A stretch of 64,000 nucleotides of DNA from JALZUV01 sp963837025 (GTDB lineage Bacteria; Pseudomonadota; Alphaproteobacteria; Rickettsiales; JALZUV01), in assembly GCA_963837025.1 (NCBI GenBank), contig CAWILT010000001.1, forward strand, positions 620,001 through 684,000. Direction: 5' to 3'. Below, piece after piece: positions 34,495 to 44,020 of the stretch (position 1 is the first letter of the stretch; each line of letters opens with the position of its first letter). A program made the translations under genes and the position numbers. Under the pieces are notes generated by a model that did no database searches, was not told the DNA's origin, and was given only the letters and a program-made list of their open reading frames with translations.

Positions 34495-34758
34495 ATGAAT
34501 AGCCGAATTGAACGTATTACTCATGTGCTGCAAGCGCTCAAACCCACCCACCTTATCATTCACGATGATTCTGATAAGCATGCAGGACACGCCGCAATGA
34601 AAGGAATTACAGGCGCCGAAACGCATTTGCGAATTGAAATTGCGGCAGAAAGTTTAAATGGCCTATCGCGCATTGAACAGCATCGCAAAGTTCAGGCGCT
34701 CTGCCAAAGCGAAATGGATAAAGGCCTGCATGCGTTGCAAATAAAAATACTCGCTTAA
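34495..34758 (+). CDS. BolA family protein
   Basis: An 87-residue protein of the BolA fold: HLIIHDDSDKHAGH, ETHLRIEIAAESLNGLSRIEQHRKVQAL and GLHALQIKI match the family. BolA proteins pair with monothiol glutaredoxins in Fe-S handling and affect cell morphology under stress. AGGA lies eight bases before the ATG. Three of its last bases also serve the convergent dehydrogenase: the TTAA at 34755-34758 provides both stop codons. Confidence 0.92.
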   Translation: MNSRIERITHVLQALKPTHLIIHDDSDKHAGHAAMKGITGAETHLRIEIAAESLNGLSRIEQHRKVQALCQSEMDKGLHALQIKILA

Positions 34759-36047
34759 ATGTCGCTTATTTTACGCACGGGGTTAGGTGAAATTTCTTGC
34801 ACCAGTTGAGTTAAATCTACAATGGGCTTGTCGGTTTTTAAATCATTATAAAGCACTATGTTATGCAGCTTTACCAACACATCACATTCAGCAACCAGCG
34901 CCTCAAGTGCCTTCATTTCTAAATCACCGCCATTACGATAAGTGGGCAATTTAATCCCCGCCTCATAACACACATCATGCGCAAAAACCGTTTTGCCCGC
35001 ATCGCGCAACTTAGGGACTACATAAAGCGATGGCGCTTCGCGCAAATCATCCACATGCTCTTTAAACGCCACACCTAACAAACCAATCTTTTGGCCGCTT
35101 ATAGCCAACACCGCTTTCACCCCTTGGTCAATTTGTTCTTCATTACTGCTCATAATGGATTTTACAATTGGCAAATCAACACCGTGTAACTCTGAAAACC
35201 AGCTTAATCCACGCACATCTTTAGGCAAACACGACCCCCCAAATGCAAAACCCGGACGCAAATAATGTGAGGATATATTAAGCTGCTTATCGGCTAAGAA
35301 AATTTTAATTGTATCATCCACATTTCCGCCAAAAGCTTTTACCGTGCGGCCAATTTCATTACCAAAAGCAACTTTTAAAGCATGCCACGTATTATCAACA
35401 TATTTCGCAAATTCGCCGGTCTCTACAGTAGTGCGAATACGCTCACCATTTACATCCTTATATAATTCTTCAATCGCATTGGCGGCAAATTCTTCCTCTG
35501 CCCCTATAACAATACGCCCCGTATCAAAAAAATCTTTAATCGCCATGCCTTCACGTAAAAATTCAGGATTCGATGCTATATAGAAATCTTTACCTGCTAT
35601 CAAACCCGATTCACGCTCAATCACAGGCGCCAAGCGGTTGCGCATCGTTCCGGGTGGCACAGTAGAGCGTAACACAACTACGGTACCTTTTTCTTTCATA
35701 GATTTAAACGCTTTGCCTAATGATAATGCCACCGCATCTAAATAGGATAAATCAGGCGAACCTGACTCAGGCGTGGGCGTGCCCACCGCAATCATCACTA
35801 CACGGCTATTGGTTACGGCCATATCAAAATCAGTCGTCGCGCGAAACGTACCATTATCGATAATTTCTTCAATCAGCGCGTTAACGCCAGGCTCAACAAA
35901 AGGCGCCGTTTTGGAGTTGAACGCATCAACGCGCTTGGCATCAATATCCACGCCAATAACCTGAAAACCTTGCTTGGCAATGCAGGCGCCTGATACTGTT
36001 CCAACAGGGCCAAGGCCAATCATGGCAACATCAAATTTTTTACTCAT
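34755..36047 (-). CDS. Nucleotide-sugar dehydrogenase, GDP-mannose 6-dehydrogenase-like
   Basis: A 430-residue UDP-glucose/GDP-mannose dehydrogenase family enzyme that oxidises a nucleotide sugar to the uronic acid with two NAD+. The Rossmann GLGPVG is at 11-16, the catalytic Cys is C273 in FGGSCLPKDVRG, and FAKYVDNTWHALKVAFGNEIG and STVPPGTM are present. The SCLPKD and WHALKVAFGNE forms are closer to AlgD (GDP-mannose) than to Ugd. No alginate or capsule cluster adjoins it. It would feed uronic acid into a surface polysaccharide; the exact substrate is inferred. Confidence 0.87.
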   Translation of the reverse strand: MSKKFDVAMIGLGPVGTVSGACIAKQGFQVIGVDIDAKRVDAFNSKTAPFVEPGVNALIEEIIDNGTFRATTDFDMAVTNSRVVMIAVGTPTPESGSPDLSYLDAVALSLGKAFKSMKEKGTVVVLRSTVPPGTMRNRLAPVIERESGLIAGKDFYIASNPEFLREGMAIKDFFDTGRIVIGAEEEFAANAIEELYKDVNGERIRTTVETGEFAKYVDNTWHALKVAFGNEIGRTVKAFGGNVDDTIKIFLADKQLNISSHYLRPGFAFGGSCLPKDVRGLSWFSELHGVDLPIVKSIMSSNEEQIDQGVKAVLAISGQKIGLLGVAFKEHVDDLREAPSLYVVPKLRDAGKTVFAHDVCYEAGIKLPTYRNGGDLEMKALEALVAECDVLVKLHNIVLYNDLKTDKPIVDLTQLVQEISPNPVRKISDI

Positions 36048-36115
36048 TAAAACTCCGGATACTTAAATCTTTCAAGCACAGCATAAATCAGATTCGTAAC
36101 TAAAAAGTTAAGTAT

Positions 36116-37957
36116 TTATGCTTTATCTTGCTTTTTCTCTGCCTTTTCAGCTTTCGCTTTAGCATTTGCAGCATCATCTTCATGCACCAAGGATATGAGC
36201 GTAAACTCATCCATATCCTTAAATTTCGTTTTCTTCTCAATTTGGCGCATAGCACCGTTTTTAGTATTAATTAAAAACAGCGGAATATTCTTACCCTCAG
36301 CACCTTGATCATGCTGTGCCACGGAATATTCATCGGTAATGTTAACTGCCTTAGTACGCCAGCCCCGCATGGCCTTGCCAATTAAATCGGTTAAAATATA
36401 ACCACCCGCTATTACAGGGCCTTTTAATTCATGGCTAAATTGTTTTTTCGATGATGCTTCGCTTTCAAGCTCCACATCCACATGATAAATGCGATGACGG
36501 CCAAATAAATGCGCAAAGTTCGCACCCACTAACGAATTGTAAGCCACATTAGGTGTAGCCAAAACTAAATAACTATATTGCTCTAAATCCAATTCATAAT
36601 AGGCGTCATCCGATAAAACTTCGCCATAATGCACCGGAATATCAGCCATGCGTGGCTGCTTTAATTGATGCCAGTTCGTATCAGCGATAAGCACAGGCAT
36701 TTTCAATTGCTGAAACACCTTTGCCAATGCAAGCGAGAAGCTATTACTACCCACAATTAGCACACCATGCTCATGCTGCGATAAGCCCGAACGCTTAGCC
36801 AGCCACCCCATCGAAAACCCATGCAACGTTACGGTCGCAAAAATGACAAGGAACGTTACGGGCAGAATATTTTCAGCCCCAACATAACCGGCTTCCATTA
36901 ATTTAGGCGTGACTAAACCCGCAGTAACCGCACATACAATTCCGCGCGGCGCAATCCAGCCGATAAAGATACGTTCAGCCACACTCATATTACTGCCAAT
37001 CGTCGCTATAAATACTGAAAGCGGACGCGTGATAAATATGATGACAAATACAAATAGCACCGCACCCCAGCCAAGCCCTGTCATCATTTCAAACTTCAAT
37101 GTGGACGAAATAAGGATGAAAATTACCCCAACCAATAAAATCGCGATATATTCTTTAAAGCGCTTCGTATCGTGATAGCTGGCAAATTTCATATTCGCCA
37201 GCGCAATTCCAAAGGCGGTAACGGCAATCAGGCCGCCCTCTTTTTGAATTTCGTCACTAATAGCAAATAATACAATAACCAGTGTTAAGATAATAGGCTG
37301 CTTTAAATATTCAGGCACCATACCACGCGTGAAGGCCACCTTCATGGCATAAGCCGCACCGACACTAATTGCCGCAATACCTGCTACAATAATGAGGAAG
37401 TTTAGGCTTACAAAAACCGCATCCGCCGTTGTATCTGCACTGGAATAAACCAGATATTCATAAGCAAATACCGCCAGCAATGCTCCTACAGGATCATTCA
37501 CAATGGCTTCCCATTTCAACATAGACCCTACTTTGGGTTTTACTTTATTTTGCTGTAATAAGGGCATCACTACTGTAGGCCCCGTAATCACCAATAAGCC
37601 CGCAATCACGCAGGCTAATCCAACCGAAAATCCGGCTATATAATGTGCCGCGGCCAAGTTTAATCCATAATTTATGGGGGTAGAAATTAAAAGCATTCGT
37701 AAAGTTCCAGCCTTACTTTCGCGTAACCCCTTGAAACTTAAATGCAACCCGCCTTCAAATAAAATAATGGCCACGCACAAAGCAATCAGCCCAAAATAAT
37801 AGGTGCCTAACGTTTCTTCAGGGTTCAAAACGCCAAAAACTTCGCCTAAAATGATGCCCACAATGGCATAAAGTACAATCGCTGGAAAAGTATAGCGCCA
37901 TGATACATATAAACACACAAGGCAAATTAACAATAACGTCGATACATAAAGAAGCAT
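36116..37957 (-). CDS. Cation/proton antiporter (CPA1 type) with TrkA-N domain
   Basis: A 613-residue membrane protein. About 12 transmembrane helices (1-405) carry the Na+/H+ exchanger motifs ILFEGGLHLSFKGL, VITGPTVVMPLL, the ion-binding VNDPVGALLAVFAYE (the ND pair of electroneutral exchangers) and WIAPRGIVCAVTAGL. A cytoplasmic TrkA-N/Rossmann-like domain follows (about 415-545, HGVLIVGSNSFSLALAKVF) and a charged Lys/Ala-rich tail ends it. Family members exchange Na+ or K+ for H+. It is monocistronic by spacing, between the dehydrogenase and the PhoR-like kinase. Confidence 0.9.
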   Translation of the reverse strand: MLLYVSTLLLICLVCLYVSWRYTFPAIVLYAIVGIILGEVFGVLNPEETLGTYYFGLIALCVAIILFEGGLHLSFKGLRESKAGTLRMLLISTPINYGLNLAAAHYIAGFSVGLACVIAGLLVITGPTVVMPLLQQNKVKPKVGSMLKWEAIVNDPVGALLAVFAYEYLVYSSADTTADAVFVSLNFLIIVAGIAAISVGAAYAMKVAFTRGMVPEYLKQPIILTLVIVLFAISDEIQKEGGLIAVTAFGIALANMKFASYHDTKRFKEYIAILLVGVIFILISSTLKFEMMTGLGWGAVLFVFVIIFITRPLSVFIATIGSNMSVAERIFIGWIAPRGIVCAVTAGLVTPKLMEAGYVGAENILPVTFLVIFATVTLHGFSMGWLAKRSGLSQHEHGVLIVGSNSFSLALAKVFQQLKMPVLIADTNWHQLKQPRMADIPVHYGEVLSDDAYYELDLEQYSYLVLATPNVAYNSLVGANFAHLFGRHRIYHVDVELESEASSKKQFSHELKGPVIAGGYILTDLIGKAMRGWRTKAVNITDEYSVAQHDQGAEGKNIPLFLINTKNGAMRQIEKKTKFKDMDEFTLISLVHEDDAANAKAKAEKAEKKQDKA

Positions 37958-37999
37958 GAAAAACTCAGACTAGTTGGCTTAAGCAACAGCTATAGATAG

Positions 38000-39397
38000 T
38001 TACTCGTTTAAGGGCAAGTAAACATGAAAGCTACTACCCTCACCCACCACCGATTCTACCTTTAACACAGCGCGGTGACGTTGCAAAATATGCTTCACAA
38101 TTGCCAAACCTAAGCCTGTGCCTCCCACTTTGCGCGTGCGCGCGCTGTCAACCCGATAAAAACGTTCGGTCAAACGCGGTAGATGCTCTTTAGGAATACC
38201 TTCACCCTCATCGCGCACGGTTATCTGCATAGCACGCTTGGTTTTAACAAAGTTCGGATCACGTGGTAAATCGGAAGTTACACGCGCGCTCACCAACACT
38301 TCGCTATCCGGATTGCCATATTTTATGGCGTTTCCAATCAGATTATGCATCACTTGCTTTAACTCATTCTCTTCGCCACGCACTTTGCTAAGCCCATCGG
38401 CCACTTCAATATTTAAGGTAATATTTTTCTGTTTGGCTGCCCATTCAAAATGGTCTTTTTCTTGGCGAATCACCCGCTGTATATCCACCGAATTGGTAGG
38501 CACACTATGAGCATTCATTTCAATTTTCGATAGGCTTAGCAAATCGGTAATCAAATTTTTCATGCGCTCGGCTTGCTCGGCCATCATACCTAAAAATTTG
38601 GTGTGTGCCTCTTTATCATCTTTTGCAGGGCCTTGCAGCAGCTCCACAAGCCCCGCGATAGATGTAAGCGGCGTACGGATTTCGTGGCTTGCATTTGCCA
38701 CAAAGTCAGCGCGCATCTTTTGAATGCGTTTAAGCTGAGTAATATCGTTTAACGTGATAATAACCGCCATCCCCCCTTTGGATGCAATCGGGAAACGCTC
38801 AATAATCGCATGAATATCTTTAGGCTCAGGCTCAGCGATATGAAAATCAACCTCGCGGCCTTTTAAACTTTCCACCACCGTAATGACGGCATTTAGCAAC
38901 ACATCGCTCTCAAAAATCTCGTTTAATGCGCGACCCGATAAATTTTGCCCAAACATCAAACGGGCGGAGCGATTCGTGCGCACAATGCGCAACTCTTCAT
39001 CCGTCATAATCAGCATGTCGGGCAGTGTGTCGACCAGAATCTCGCGTTCGGTAATCACCGCTTCCATCTGCTGTTTCTTTTCTTGCCAGTTACGCTGTAG
39101 CAGCACCAAAGCACTCGATAAATCACCGGCAATATTTAAAATGCCCAAATTAGGCGCGGAAGTTTTTTTATCTTGGCTTAAATCACGTACGTAATCGGTT
39201 AAAGCCGCCAAATTGCTCAATACTGGCTGCACCATGATAGCCGATAAAAGCAATACAAAACCATAACCTAATAAAAAGTGCACCAGACCAATTTCGTCAT
39301 TCAATAGCAATACTAAAAACACAACCAATACGGGTATGGATAAAATAATAAGCGTGCGTAAAAGCGTTTTTAAACTAATTGATGGGCGGCCATTCAT
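38000..39397 (-). CDS. PhoR-like sensor histidine kinase
   Basis: A 465-residue kinase with two N-terminal transmembrane helices (about 13-33 and 40-58), a PAS domain (about 118-222), a HisKA domain with phospho-acceptor H238 in FVANASHEIRTPL, and an HATPase domain (N-box HNLIGNAIKYGN, G1 DEGEGIP, G2 GTGLGLAIVKH). The architecture and H-box fit PhoR, which senses phosphate status, but no phoB, pst or phoU genes are next to it, so the signal is not shown by context. It precedes maf on the same strand by an opposite-reading order of unrelated genes. Confidence 0.85.
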   Translation of the reverse strand: MNGRPSISLKTLLRTLIILSIPVLVVFLVLLLNDEIGLVHFLLGYGFVLLLSAIMVQPVLSNLAALTDYVRDLSQDKKTSAPNLGILNIAGDLSSALVLLQRNWQEKKQQMEAVITEREILVDTLPDMLIMTDEELRIVRTNRSARLMFGQNLSGRALNEIFESDVLLNAVITVVESLKGREVDFHIAEPEPKDIHAIIERFPIASKGGMAVIITLNDITQLKRIQKMRADFVANASHEIRTPLTSIAGLVELLQGPAKDDKEAHTKFLGMMAEQAERMKNLITDLLSLSKIEMNAHSVPTNSVDIQRVIRQEKDHFEWAAKQKNITLNIEVADGLSKVRGEENELKQVMHNLIGNAIKYGNPDSEVLVSARVTSDLPRDPNFVKTKRAMQITVRDEGEGIPKEHLPRLTERFYRVDSARTRKVGGTGLGLAIVKHILQRHRAVLKVESVVGEGSSFHVYLPLNE

Positions 39398-39428
39398 AAT
39401 ATCATGATAATAGTCTGGCAGCGCTTGT

Positions 39429-39989
39429 CTAGCGATGGTTAAAGCAAGTGTGTATTAGCGGCTGCTTAAAAAGCAGTGCCGTTTCGGTTAGCGGCAAACC
39501 CACCACATTGCTATAACTGCCATTTATCCACGGAATAAATGCCTCCGCCCTGCCTTGTATAGCATAGCCACCTGCTTTACCCTGCCATTCGCCGCTAGTA
39601 ATGTAGGCATTTATCTCTGCTTCGGTTAAGCGCTTGAACTTCACTGCCGTCATCACTAATTTTACACGGCCATCAATACATACCGCACTGTAAACACGAT
39701 GACGCCTTCCCGATAATAATGTGAGAAATTGGCGGGCTTGTGCTTCATCTTTTGGCTTACCTAACACGCGGCGCCCCAAAGCTACAATGGTATCAGCCGC
39801 AATAATACGCGCACCATCTTGCTGGATAGCCGCATATTTTTCACGCGCCATGCGTTGCACATAAACAGGCGGTTGCTCATTTTTTAGCATTGATTCATCA
39901 ATCTCAGCCGGAATCACCGCATCAGGCACAATACCAATCTGCGCGAGCAATTCTAATCTGCGAGGAGATGCCGATGCTAATATCAGCAT
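39429..39989 (-). CDS. maf: Maf-type nucleoside triphosphate pyrophosphatase
   Basis: A 186-residue Maf/HAM1-like enzyme that hydrolyses non-canonical or excess NTPs. The N-terminal SASPRRLELL (6-15) is the family signature; AADTIVALGRRVLGKPKDEAQA carries the catalytic Asp and the Arg/Lys pair, and GKAGGYAIQGRAEAFIPWINGSYSNVVGLPL closes the domain. It starts five bases after infA, the conserved alphaproteobacterial pair. Confidence 0.94.
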   Translation of the reverse strand: MLILASASPRRLELLAQIGIVPDAVIPAEIDESMLKNEQPPVYVQRMAREKYAAIQQDGARIIAADTIVALGRRVLGKPKDEAQARQFLTLLSGRRHRVYSAVCIDGRVKLVMTAVKFKRLTEAEINAYITSGEWQGKAGGYAIQGRAEAFIPWINGSYSNVVGLPLTETALLFKQPLIHTCFNHR

Positions 39990-39994
39990 TTTTT

Positions 39995-40213
39995 TTACTT
40001 ATGACGGAAGGTAATGCGACCCTTAGATAAATCGTAAGGTGTCATTTCCACCGTTACTTTATCGCCCGCAAGCACGCGAATGCGGTTTTTGCGCATTTTG
40101 CCCGAGCTATGCGCTAACACTTCATGGTCATTTTCCAATACCACACGAAACATTGTATTAGGCAACACTTCTTCAACGGTGCCTTCAAATTCGAGTAGTT
40201 CTTCTTTAGCCAT
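39995..40213 (-). CDS. infA: Translation initiation factor IF-1
   Basis: A 72-residue OB-fold protein that binds the 30S A site: MAKEELLEFEGTVEEVLPN, MFRVVLENDHEVLAHSSGKMRKNRIRVL and GDKVTVEMTPYDLSKGRITFRH are diagnostic (quoted in parts). Length is exactly typical. It precedes maf and is preceded by a 74-base spacer after UPF0262. Confidence 0.97.
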   Translation of the reverse strand: MAKEELLEFEGTVEEVLPNTMFRVVLENDHEVLAHSSGKMRKNRIRVLAGDKVTVEMTPYDLSKGRITFRHK

Positions 40214-40287
40214 AAATCTCTCTAATGTGGTTAACGTGGTGGCTATTTAGCCTATTTTATCTAACTTAGCCAGTAGGAAATTAACGC

Positions 40288-40764
40288 TTAATTTAAGTGC
40301 AAAATACAAATTAACGTAAATAACCGACGCGCGGTGTTAAAATCTATCTCAGCATCCGTTGCTAGCATCTTAATCAACAACTCCGCGCCTTCATTATGAA
40401 TGGCACGCCGCCCCATATCTAACGCCTGTAATTTTTCAGGTGTGTGTGTGCGAATGCCTGCGCTATAAGCCTCCCACATCATGAAGTAATCTTTAATCAA
40501 TTTACGAAAACTGCGCATTGAAAGGATGATTGTTTGAGCAGAGTCACTGTGTTCAACACATTGTACGCTCATAAATAGCTTCTGATCCACAGCCGATAGA
40601 TGCAACGCATAAGGCCCCTTGCCCGCTAAAGTCGCGGGAATAAAATGATTCTGATACAGCAAATCGGTTATCGCCATTTCACGCTCATGCTTAATTTCAG
40701 GATTACGATAACGAATCGTCGCCTCGTCCAGCGTGACTTGAATGATATTATTATTTGCTGTCAT
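40288..40764 (-). CDS. UPF0262 family protein
   Basis: A 158-residue soluble protein of the alphaproteobacteria-specific UPF0262 family: VTLDEATIRYRNPEIKHE near the start, LSMRSFRKLIKDYFMMWEAY in the middle and DMGRRAIHNEGAELL plus DFNTARRLFTLICILH at the end. Function is unknown. Its ATG lies 14 bases inside the hisD 3' end, so it is translationally coupled to hisD; the order hisD-UPF0262-infA-maf is conserved in the class. Confidence 0.92.
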   Translation of the reverse strand: MTANNNIIQVTLDEATIRYRNPEIKHEREMAITDLLYQNHFIPATLAGKGPYALHLSAVDQKLFMSVQCVEHSDSAQTIILSMRSFRKLIKDYFMMWEAYSAGIRTHTPEKLQALDMGRRAIHNEGAELLIKMLATDAEIDFNTARRLFTLICILHLN

Positions 40765-42061
40765 GTTTATTTAACCGTGCAGATAATGATAACGCGTGCG
40801 CATCTAGGCCTTCTGCTAATGCTAAAACATGCCCTGCTTTGCCCGCTTTTTGAATGCCAGTAGCATTTGCTTCAATCAATGAATGGCGATTGAGAAAATC
40901 ATAAACAGACAAGCCGGATGAAAATCTTGCCGTGCCACCAGTGGGCAATACATGGCTTGGCCCAGCTACATAATCGCCAAAGGCTTCAGGCGTATGACGG
41001 CCTAAAAAGATAGCGCTAGCATGGCTTAATTGATTGGCCATTTCCCGCGGATTGTCAATAGCCAGCTCTAAATGCTCAGGGGCGATGGCATCAATAATGG
41101 CAACCGCTTCATCTTCAATGGAATCAAGCAAAATAATAGCACCGTAATCATTCCAGCTTTGACGAGCAATATCACCACGCGGCAAATCGGCCAAAATGGC
41201 CTCCACCGCGATGGCTACATTTTGAGCAAAATCAGCATTATTGGTTAGTAATATAGATTGCGATTCCGCACCATGTTCAGCTTGGCTTAATAAATCTGCC
41301 GCAATCCAATGTGGATTATTTTGCGCATCGGCTACTACGCAAATTTCAGATGGGCCTGCCACGCTATCAATGCCTACCGTACCAAAAAGCTGGCGCTTAG
41401 CTTCCGCTACGAAAGCATTACCGGGGCCGACAATCTTATTAACGGGCACAATAGTATCCGTGCCATAGGCTAAAGCGGCTATAGCTTGCGCGCCGCCAAT
41501 TTTATAAATTTCCTGCACACCCGCCACATGCGCTGCGGCCAGCAATACGGGGTTCAAATATCCGTTGGCAGCAGGCACCACCGTCACTAACCGCTCCACG
41601 CCGGCAGTACGAGCAGGCACCGCCGTCATCAAAACCGAGCTGGGATAGGCCGCGCGCCCGCCGGGAACATATAGCCCTGCCGATTGCAGCGGCTTCCATT
41701 GCCAGCCTAGCATATTACCATCACCATCATCAAACAGGGCATCTTCAGGCATTTGACGCGCATGATAACGCGCAATGCGTTCCGCCGCTAGTTCCAGTGC
41801 ATTCATTAACTCAGCGTCGCAATCAGCAACCGCTTGTTCAATTTCATGCGGCGTTACACGCAATAGGCTTGCATCAGTCACCTGCAACCCATCCCATTTG
41901 GCGGTATATTCCAGCAAAGCCTCATCGCCATTCAATTTTACTGCCTTTAATATTTCAGCAACGGTTTGCGAAACCGGCGCAAAATCGCTGGCACGCGAAG
42001 CAATGAATGTGGCTAAATCGCTTATAAAACTTTCATCCGCACTGGCAAAACGTTTAACCAT
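40751..42061 (-). CDS. hisD: Histidinol dehydrogenase
   Basis: A 436-residue zinc enzyme that oxidises histidinol to histidine with two NAD+. Key segments are YVPGGRAAYPSSVLMTAVPA, VNKIVGPGNAFVAEAKRQLFG, IDSVAGPSEICVVAD, QAEHGAESQS, the catalytic EHLE and SHVLPTGGTARFSSGLSVYDFL. The ATG at 42061 overlaps the hisG stop by eight bases (ATGGTTAA); a longer frame to 42076 is not needed. Confidence 0.97.
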   Translation of the reverse strand: MVKRFASADESFISDLATFIASRASDFAPVSQTVAEILKAVKLNGDEALLEYTAKWDGLQVTDASLLRVTPHEIEQAVADCDAELMNALELAAERIARYHARQMPEDALFDDGDGNMLGWQWKPLQSAGLYVPGGRAAYPSSVLMTAVPARTAGVERLVTVVPAANGYLNPVLLAAAHVAGVQEIYKIGGAQAIAALAYGTDTIVPVNKIVGPGNAFVAEAKRQLFGTVGIDSVAGPSEICVVADAQNNPHWIAADLLSQAEHGAESQSILLTNNADFAQNVAIAVEAILADLPRGDIARQSWNDYGAIILLDSIEDEAVAIIDAIAPEHLELAIDNPREMANQLSHASAIFLGRHTPEAFGDYVAGPSHVLPTGGTARFSSGLSVYDFLNRHSLIEANATGIQKAGKAGHVLALAEGLDAHALSLSARLNKHDSK

Positions 42062-42713
42062 CAATGGCCTCAGCAATATTATCCACTAGATGACGAATAC
42101 GCGCCCCATCGGTTTTGTAGGCGGTGCGGTTCACAATTAAGCGGCTAGAAATATCCATAATTTTCTCCACCTCCACCAAGCCATTAGCTTTAAGGGTGCT
42201 GCCCGTTTCCACCAAATCAACAATACGCTTAGAAAGCCCCAAACTTGGAGCCAATTCCATCGCGCCATTTAATTTAATACATTCGGCCTGAATGCCTCGC
42301 TCAGCAAAAAACTTCCGCGTAATTTGCGGATACTTTGTGCCTACACGAACATGGCTTAAACTATGCAAAGGTTCTGGCTCATCCGCAACGCTTTGCAACA
42401 TCGCAACCGACATGCGACAATGCCCCAATTTCATATCCAGCGGTGTATAGAGATCAGGATAATCAAACTCAGCCAGCACATCGCTGCCCGCTACCCCTAA
42501 TTGCGCGCCCCCATAGGCGACAAAACTAGGCACATCAAAACTTCGCACGCGAATAATATCTAAATAATCAAAATTTGTTGCAAATTGCAGGCTTCTATCC
42601 GCCTTATCAAAAAACTTGGACTCAGGCTCAATGCCTGCGCGCTTCATCACGGGCAAAAGCTGCTCTAATATGCGCCCCTTGGGAATAGCGAGAATGAGTT
42701 TCGGTTCAGCCAT
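42054..42713 (-). CDS. hisG: ATP phosphoribosyltransferase, short form
   Basis: A 219-residue catalytic subunit for the first step of histidine synthesis. LAIPKGRILEQLLPVMKRAGI, the substrate region GVAGSDVLAEF and the PRPP loop DLVETGSTLKANGL are visible. The protein stops after the catalytic domain, so it is the short HisG that works with the HisRS-like regulator HisZ; hisZ is not in the window. It starts three bases after murA. Confidence 0.95.
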   Translation of the reverse strand: MAEPKLILAIPKGRILEQLLPVMKRAGIEPESKFFDKADRSLQFATNFDYLDIIRVRSFDVPSFVAYGGAQLGVAGSDVLAEFDYPDLYTPLDMKLGHCRMSVAMLQSVADEPEPLHSLSHVRVGTKYPQITRKFFAERGIQAECIKLNGAMELAPSLGLSKRIVDLVETGSTLKANGLVEVEKIMDISSRLIVNRTAYKTDGARIRHLVDNIAEAIDG

Positions 42714-42716
42714 ACG

Positions 42717-43973
42717 TTACGCCACCCGCTTGATGTTAGCACCAACATTAGACAATTTTTCTTCTAGCTTCTCATAGCCGCGATCAAGGTGATAGACACG
42801 ATCAATCGTCGTTGTGCCCTTTGCAACCAATGCGCAAATCACCAGTGAGAGTGAAGCCCGCAAATCGGTCGCCATCACCTCAGCACCAAATAAGCTGTCC
42901 ACACCGCGAATGATTGCTGAACGCCCTTGCACACTCACATTCGCGCCCATTCGCACCAATTCAGGCACGTGCATAAAGCGGTTTTCAAAAATATTCTCGG
43001 TAATCATTGATGCGCCATGCGCGCGCGATAACAGCGCCATCATTTGCGCCTGCATATCAGTGGGGAACCCCGGGTAAGGCTGCGTCATAATATCAACGCC
43101 TTTAAGTTCGCCCGCTTGCACTGTAATGCTATCCGCATCGGTTTCAATATTCACGCCCGCTTCGACAAATTTTTCTAATACTGAACCTAAAATGCGTGGC
43201 TCAATACCTGTGAGTTTCACTTTACCACCGGTCATCGCAGCAGCGGCAATAAAGCTACCCGCTTCAATGCGGTCAGCGACCACTTTATGCGTAGCGCCTT
43301 GTAATTTTTTTACCCCTGTAATTTCTAGGGTTGAGCTTCCAATGCCTTCAATCTGTGCGCCCATAGCAACTAAACACTCCGCCAAATCGGTAATTTCTGG
43401 CTCGCGGGCGGCATTGCGCAAACGCGTTTTGCCATCAGCCAGCACAGCGGCCATCAACGCATTTTCTGTCGCGCCGACTGATACCGTATCAAATGCTATT
43501 TCAGCACCTTTCAAGCCCTTAGGTGCGGATGCAATTACATAGCCACCTTCGAGTTCAATCTTCGCCCCTAATGCTTCCATCGCTTTTAGATGTAAATCTA
43601 CTGGCCGCGATCCAATGGCGCAACCGCCGGGAAGCGATACTTTGGCTTGCCCAAAACGTGCCAATAAAGGCCCCAACACTAATATGCTAGCGCGCATGGT
43701 TTTTACCAACTCATAAGGCGCGGTGTAATTGGTTACCCTATCAGATTGGAATGTAAGTGTGCTTTTGCTCCAGTCTTCTTCAACCAATGTGCCATGTTGG
43801 CGCAATAAAGTAACAATAGTTTCAACATCTTTCAGACGCGGCACATTGGTAAGGGTGAGCCTACCCGCCGTCAAAAGCCCTGCACATACCAACGGTAACG
43901 CGGCATTCTTTGCACCCGAAATCGCAATTTCGCCATTGAGCGGGTTTCCGCCAATAATTTGTATTTTATCCAC
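42717..43973 (-). CDS. murA: UDP-N-acetylglucosamine 1-carboxyvinyltransferase
   Basis: A 418-residue enzyme for the first committed step of peptidoglycan synthesis. K22 in ISGAKNAALP and the fosfomycin-target C118 in LPGGCAIGSRPVDLH are conserved, so the normal Cys form is present; GFPTDMQAQMMAL and the C-terminal RVYHLDRGYEKLEEKL are also seen. GTG at 43973 is the only start that gives the MDKIQIIGG N-terminus. It leads hisG-hisD-UPF0262 in the common alphaproteobacterial order. Confidence 0.97.
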   Translation of the reverse strand: MDKIQIIGGNPLNGEIAISGAKNAALPLVCAGLLTAGRLTLTNVPRLKDVETIVTLLRQHGTLVEEDWSKSTLTFQSDRVTNYTAPYELVKTMRASILVLGPLLARFGQAKVSLPGGCAIGSRPVDLHLKAMEALGAKIELEGGYVIASAPKGLKGAEIAFDTVSVGATENALMAAVLADGKTRLRNAAREPEITDLAECLVAMGAQIEGIGSSTLEITGVKKLQGATHKVVADRIEAGSFIAAAAMTGGKVKLTGIEPRILGSVLEKFVEAGVNIETDADSITVQAGELKGVDIMTQPYPGFPTDMQAQMMALLSRAHGASMITENIFENRFMHVPELVRMGANVSVQGRSAIIRGVDSLFGAEVMATDLRASLSLVICALVAKGTTTIDRVYHLDRGYEKLEEKLSNVGANIKRVA

Positions 43974-44020
43974 TTTAACACAATCTTAAGGTTAGGGTTT
44001 TATGATAAGGTAGCACATAT

